The notes beneath the pieces are model-generated. The model was not told the DNA's origin, ran no database searches, and saw only the letters and a program-made list of their open reading frames with translations. A stretch of 64,000 nucleotides of DNA from Ornithomonoglobus_A sp045649025 (GTDB taxonomy: Bacteria; Bacillota; Clostridia; UBA1381): assembly GCA_045649025.1 (NCBI GenBank), contig JAZRPB010000025.1, positions 40,550 through 104,549 of the forward strand, written 5' to 3'. Both the position numbers and the translations under genes were made by a program. The number at the start of each line of letters is the position of its first letter. The stretch's first letter is position 1. This document shows, one piece after another, positions 60,334 to 64,000 of this stretch.

Positions 60334-61512
60334 TTATTCGGGATATACCTCTATAACCTCAACACCGTTTAGTGCTTCTTCTATAAGCTTATCCATATCA
60401 AGCTTTGATTCGGATAACTCAATTTTTTCACGTTTTGGATTAACGGTTGGGTGCTTTGGTGTAAATACTGTGCAGCAATCCTCATATGGCAGTATTGAGG
60501 TTTCGTATGTGCCGATTTCTCTTGCCCTGTCTATAACCTCAATTTTGTCCATACCTATTAATGGCTGCAGAATTGGCATATCCACCACTGCATTTGTAAC
60601 ATCAAGTGCGGCAAGTGTTTGGCTCGCAACCTGTCCCACACTTTCACCTGTTATTAATGCAAGCGATTTATTTTTTCTTGCAATTTTTTCTGCTATCTTC
60701 ATCATAAAGCGACGCATTAAAAGAGTCATATGCTCCTCGGGACAATGGTCACGTATTTGAAGCTGAATTTCTGTAAACGGAACTATATATAAATTGATTT
60801 TAGATGTATACTGTGCAATTATTGAAGCCAGCTCTATAACCTTTTCCTTTGCTCTTTGCGATGTATAAGGATACGAGAAAAAGTTTATTGCGTCTATTGT
60901 TACACCTCTTTTTGCTATCATATGACCTGCCACAGGGCTATCTATACCGCCCGACAATAAAAGCGTAGCCTTTGAGCCTGTGCCTATTGGCATACCTCCC
61001 TGACCTGCTCTTTTATTTTCTGCGATGTATACATATGCTGCAAAATCTCTTACCTCGACCTTTACTGTTACATCGGGGTTGTGAACATCGCAACGGATTT
61101 TTGAAAATTCTCCGTTTAGAAAGCTACCAATATTCTGACTTAATTCAACAGAATTTAGAGGGAAGCTCTTATCGGAACGCTTCGACTCCACCTTGAACTT
61201 TAAAGACTTATTCAAATCCTCTGCAAGATATGCTTTTGCAACCTCTTTTATAGACTCTATATTTTTCTCGCACACCGCCGCCTTAACAACCGACACTATA
61301 CCAAAAATTTTAGTAAGTCTTTCAAGCACCAAATCAATTTTTGTTTCGTCCTCTACGTCTATATATACTGTTGCCTGTGCAAGACGTACCTTTGCCTTTG
61401 CAACATTTTTAATTGCGTTATTAATATTATTTACCAAAATACTCTCAAAACGCGGTCTGTTACCGCCCTTTAATATTATTTCTCCGTATTTTGCAAGTAA
61501 AATTTCTTTCAT
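60334..61512 (-). CDS. thiI: tRNA 4-thiouridine synthase ThiI
   Basis: Adenylates U8 of tRNA and inserts sulfur delivered by a cysteine desulfurase; in some organisms also used for thiamine thiazole synthesis. I start at ATG 61512 (MKEILLAKYGEIILKGGNR) with GGAAAGGAA upstream, 392 residues. THUMP domain to ~165, then the PP-loop ATLLLSGGIDSPVAGHM. No C-terminal rhodanese domain is present, as in Bacillus ThiI, where a dedicated desulfurase (NifZ) supplies sulfur. The desulfurase gene immediately upstream fits that arrangement. Confidence 0.95.
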   Translation of the reverse strand: MKEILLAKYGEIILKGGNRPRFESILVNNINNAIKNVAKAKVRLAQATVYIDVEDETKIDLVLERLTKIFGIVSVVKAAVCEKNIESIKEVAKAYLAEDLNKSLKFKVESKRSDKSFPLNSVELSQNIGSFLNGEFSKIRCDVHNPDVTVKVEVRDFAAYVYIAENKRAGQGGMPIGTGSKATLLLSGGIDSPVAGHMIAKRGVTIDAINFFSYPYTSQRAKEKVIELASIIAQYTSKINLYIVPFTEIQLQIRDHCPEEHMTLLMRRFMMKIAEKIARKNKSLALITGESVGQVASQTLAALDVTNAVVDMPILQPLIGMDKIEVIDRAREIGTYETSILPYEDCCTVFTPKHPTVNPKREKIELSESKLDMDKLIEEALNGVEVIEVYPE

Positions 61513-61605
61513 ATTTGTATTTGTTCCTTTCCCATACCCAGCAGCACAAAAGTAAGTCTGCAAGAAAATTATCTGTATTGAAGCTTTAAAAAGCAACAGT
61601 GTTTT

Positions 61606-62748
61606 TTACATATACCTTCTAATTGTGTCTGTTTCTTTTTTTAAAGCGTCAATTAATGTTTTTATTTCTTCATCATCAAGCTCATTTATAAAGCTCATTC
61701 TTATTGCACTGTCTATTACCTTTTTATCGCAGTCCATAGCCTGCAGCACGTGGCTTGGCTGCGGTTTGTGCGACGAACAGGCAGAGCCTGTTGAAACATA
61801 TATATTATGGTTTTCCAATGCGTGTAATAAAACCTCCGCTTTAACACCTAAAAATGACATATTTAAAACACTGCCGCTGTTATGCTCATTTGAGCCGTTT
61901 ATTGTTGTGTTTGAAATTGTTGATTGTATTTTATGTGCTATCTTGTTTCTGAACTCTTTTAAACCATTCACGTTTGGATTACACTCAACACAAGCACTGC
62001 CAAAAGCAGCAATACCTGATGTGTTTTCTGTGCCAGGTCTGAACTGCTTTTGTTGCTCACCGCCCACAACAAGTGTTTTCATAAGCTGCGGCTTTATAGT
62101 ATACAATGCTCCGCAACCCTTAAAGCCGCCTATTTTATGTGACGATATGCTAACCATATCTGCACCCCATTCAACAGGCTTAACGGGAATTTTACCAAAG
62201 GATTGTACACAGTCGCAATGGAAAAATGCACGTGGTGATTTTTTTGATATTATTTTCTTTACCTTATCAATAGGTTGTATAACACCTGTTTCATTATTCA
62301 CGTGCATAATACTCACAAGTGTTGTTTTTGGTGTTAGTGCATTATCTAAATCGTTAAGACTTATTATTCCGTCTTTATTTGGTTTTAAATAAGTTACATC
62401 AAAGCCTTCTCCTTCAAGTCTTTTAAAACATTCAAGAACAGACGGATGCTCTATTTGGGTAGTAATAAGGTGCTTGCCCATTTTTTGCATACCGTAAGCA
62501 ACACCAAATATTGCAGTGTTATTAGCCTCTGTACCGCCTGATGTAAAATATATATCCTTATCCTTTACACCCAGCATATTAGCAATATTTTTCCTGCTCT
62601 CCTCCACCATTTTCTCTGCTTCAAAGCCGATTGAATGGAGTGACGATGGATTACCGAATATTTGTGCACTCTTTATTAGAGCATCAACTGCACACCTCAC
62701 AGGCTTTGTTGTTGCCGCATTATCAAGATAAAGTATTTTATTCTCCAT
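61606..62748 (-). CDS. Cysteine desulfurase (NifS/IscS-like)
   Basis: 380 residues, class V aminotransferase fold. MENKILYLDNAATTKP, TSGGTEANNTAIFG (PLP), ISSHKIGGFKGCGAL (Schiff-base Lys) and the sulfur-carrying Cys in STGSACSSHKPQPSHVL. Its place before thiI matches the NifZ-ThiI pair of Bacillus, so it is probably dedicated to tRNA 4-thiouridine; general Fe-S service cannot be excluded. It overlaps thiN by 11 bases. A 93-base gap without clear signals separates it from thiI. Confidence 0.93.
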   Translation of the reverse strand: MENKILYLDNAATTKPVRCAVDALIKSAQIFGNPSSLHSIGFEAEKMVEESRKNIANMLGVKDKDIYFTSGGTEANNTAIFGVAYGMQKMGKHLITTQIEHPSVLECFKRLEGEGFDVTYLKPNKDGIISLNDLDNALTPKTTLVSIMHVNNETGVIQPIDKVKKIISKKSPRAFFHCDCVQSFGKIPVKPVEWGADMVSISSHKIGGFKGCGALYTIKPQLMKTLVVGGEQQKQFRPGTENTSGIAAFGSACVECNPNVNGLKEFRNKIAHKIQSTISNTTINGSNEHNSGSVLNMSFLGVKAEVLLHALENHNIYVSTGSACSSHKPQPSHVLQAMDCDKKVIDSAIRMSFINELDDEEIKTLIDALKKETDTIRRYM

Positions 62749-63346
62749 TACTTACCACCACTATACACATTCCCTTTTCTATACTGATTTTACATAAATC
62801 ATCATTTATAACATTACTGTTGCCTCTGCATTTTCCAAAATGCAATGTTTCATAACATAGCGGATATTCAAGACCTGTTGTTACTATACCCTCGCCGTCA
62901 CCGTTTATTGGTATAATTGAAAGTGTATATCCTTTTTTATTTTCTATTACTAATTTGTCTTTTACAATATATATTTCGTTGTATTCATCTATCATACAGG
63001 CATTTTTACAGCCACACATCATTAAGATATTGTTTATTGTATGGTCTATTCTGTGCGATGTCATACCCAAAAGCAGAATATCATCGTATCCGTTCTCTAT
63101 GGCATATTCAATACACAATTCACCGTCGGTAAAATTCTTCCTTACGGGATATTCTATAATTTTAATATCAGTGCAAACATTTATAGCACTATCAAGGTCG
63201 CCTATTAAAACATCTGCTTTTAAACCCATTTTCTGTGCATTGTTATATCCGCCGTCTGCACAGATTATATAGTCGTCATTCTTTATTTTAGACAGGATAT
63301 ATTCATTATCCGATATATTGCCGTTTCCTATGATTACTGCACGCAT
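62738..63346 (-). CDS. thiN: Thiamine pyrophosphokinase
   Basis: Pyrophosphorylates thiamine to thiamine pyrophosphate; 202 residues. IICADGGYNNAQKMGLKADVLIGDLDS is the diagnostic N-terminal domain; YPVRKNFTDGELCIEYAIENG (KD/NxTD type), LLLGMTSHRIDHTINNILMM and the C-terminal beta domain follow. Order rpe-thiN as in Bacillus, where rsgA precedes rpe. Its stop overlaps the desulfurase start by 11 bases. Confidence 0.93.
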   Translation of the reverse strand: MRAVIIGNGNISDNEYILSKIKNDDYIICADGGYNNAQKMGLKADVLIGDLDSAINVCTDIKIIEYPVRKNFTDGELCIEYAIENGYDDILLLGMTSHRIDHTINNILMMCGCKNACMIDEYNEIYIVKDKLVIENKKGYTLSIIPINGDGEGIVTTGLEYPLCYETLHFGKCRGNSNVINDDLCKISIEKGMCIVVVSNGE

Positions 63347-63347
63347 T

Positions 63348-63977
63348 TTATCTTGTTAACTCCGCAACAGATTTTGTTATATCATCGCTAAACACAGCCG
63401 AGCCTGCAACAATGACGTTTGCACCCATTTCAAGCACATGGTCGATATTTTTTGCATTCACTCCGCCGTCTACCTGAATTTTATAATCGGGACCAACCAT
63501 TTTCCGAAGCTCCTGTATTTTTGCATCAACCTCACTTATGTATTTCTGACCGCCATATCCTGGGAATACCGTCATACATAAAACCATATCCACCTTATCT
63601 ATATATTTTTCTATTTTAGAAAGCGGTGTGTCGGGGTTAATTGCAATTGCACACATTTTCCCGTATGATTTAATCATTTCTATACATTCTTCTATCTTAT
63701 CGGTTGCTTCTGCGTGTATTGTAATTCCGTCTGCACCGCATTTTACAAATTCCTTTATATATCTTTCGGGTCTATCTATCATAAGGTGAACATCAAAGAA
63801 CATATTTGACTCTTTTCTTATAGACTCAATCACAGGTATACCAAAGCTTATATTAGGCACAAATTGTCCGTCCATAACGTCTACGTGCAACCACTCTACA
63901 CCTGCGTTTTCCAATTCCTTTAGTTGCTTTCCTAAAATATTAAAATCAGCCGATAGCATTGACGGTGACAGTATCAT
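63348..63977 (-). CDS. rpe: Ribulose-phosphate 3-epimerase
   Basis: Pentose-phosphate pathway epimerase, TIM barrel, 209 residues, complete. ILSPSMLSADFNILGKQ, WLHVDVMDGQFVPNISFG (metal His and Asp), FDVHLMIDRPERYI, CMTVFPGYGGQKYI, IQVDGGVNAKNID and ANVIVAGSAVFSDD are all family landmarks. AGAAAGGAAA precedes ATG 63977. One base separates its stop from thiN. By gene-order analogy rsgA is expected just beyond the window end. Confidence 0.97.
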   Translation of the reverse strand: MILSPSMLSADFNILGKQLKELENAGVEWLHVDVMDGQFVPNISFGIPVIESIRKESNMFFDVHLMIDRPERYIKEFVKCGADGITIHAEATDKIEECIEMIKSYGKMCAIAINPDTPLSKIEKYIDKVDMVLCMTVFPGYGGQKYISEVDAKIQELRKMVGPDYKIQVDGGVNAKNIDHVLEMGANVIVAGSAVFSDDITKSVAELTR

Positions 63978-64000
63978 AGCTTTTTTCCTTTCTATATATA

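Overview
The window is a 64 kb stretch of a low-GC Gram-positive chromosome. Short intergenic gaps, strong AGGAGG-type ribosome sites, TTG/GTG starts, the order alr - antitoxin - mazF, AddAB instead of RecBCD, an RNase M5-like TOPRIM protein, and S-layer homology (SLH), VanW and VanZ proteins all point to the class Clostridia. It is probably an uncultured gut lineage related to Oscillospirales/Monoglobales; that placement is inference. I see no rRNA, tRNA, CRISPR array, prophage or intact insertion sequence. It reads as ordinary core chromosome with unusual intergenic structure.

Layout. 1-4.4 kb (+): end of alanine racemase, a MazEF-type toxin-antitoxin pair, a structured intergenic element, a tiny membrane protein and valS. 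4.4-16.5 kb (mostly -): a flavoprotein, argD-argF-GNAT behind a candidate arginine operator, malQ, prfA, a pseudouridine synthase (+), hisZ-hisG and hisA separated by a repeat, a Nudix hydrolase, a methyltransferase and dCMP deaminase. 16.7-19.3 kb (+): YkgJ-like and VanW proteins. 19.3-27.8 kb (-): a probably pyrophosphate-dependent phosphofructokinase, MntP, a zinc-ribbon/YARHG protein, BaiN-like flavoprotein, AI-2E transporter, an SLH protein and DUF378. 27.9-31.9 kb (+): DUF4830, VanZ, a CpsB-type phosphatase and a second SLH protein. 32-41.5 kb (-): one long apparent operon, glycosyltransferase - trxB - speD - speA - speE - speB - carboxynorspermidine dehydrogenase - carboxynorspermidine decarboxylase - metY. 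It carries both known routes to spermidine. 41.9-44.2 kb (+): a phosphodiester-glycosidase/SLH fusion. 44.4-46 kb (-): a PdaB-like deacetylase and a REP-transposase relative that lost its catalytic histidines. 46.1-49.7 kb (+): a P2A calcium ATPase and a DMT transporter. 49.7-64 kb (-): three small uncharacterised proteins, the TOPRIM protein, two membrane proteins, addA-addB, thiI, cysteine desulfurase, thiN and rpe.

The most interesting material is between the genes. Two copies of one element (about 1336-1500 and 41580-41749, opposite strands) share a nearly invariant core next to a four-way junction. Its outer stem and three hairpins differ in sequence but keep pairing, and all four short-hairpin loops read C(GNAA)G on one strand. 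This is covariation visible by eye. In both copies the outer stem begins inside a TATAAT box of a promoter facing the other way. A second repeat, of about 85 nt, has two full copies and one half copy. It folds with a conserved A-G/G-A internal mismatch and ends exactly on the stop codon of the neighbouring gene. A 31-nt repeat pair, a short GTAGGGG-type palindrome and a single-copy three-way junction add to this. The inactivated REP-type transposase relative may be connected to these repeats.

Functional themes are cell-envelope building (three SLH proteins, VanW, VanZ, CpsB-like phosphatase, PdaB), arginine to agmatine to putrescine to spermidine, sulfur transfer (cysteine desulfurase with ThiI), thiamine pyrophosphate formation (ThiN) and DNA break repair (AddAB).
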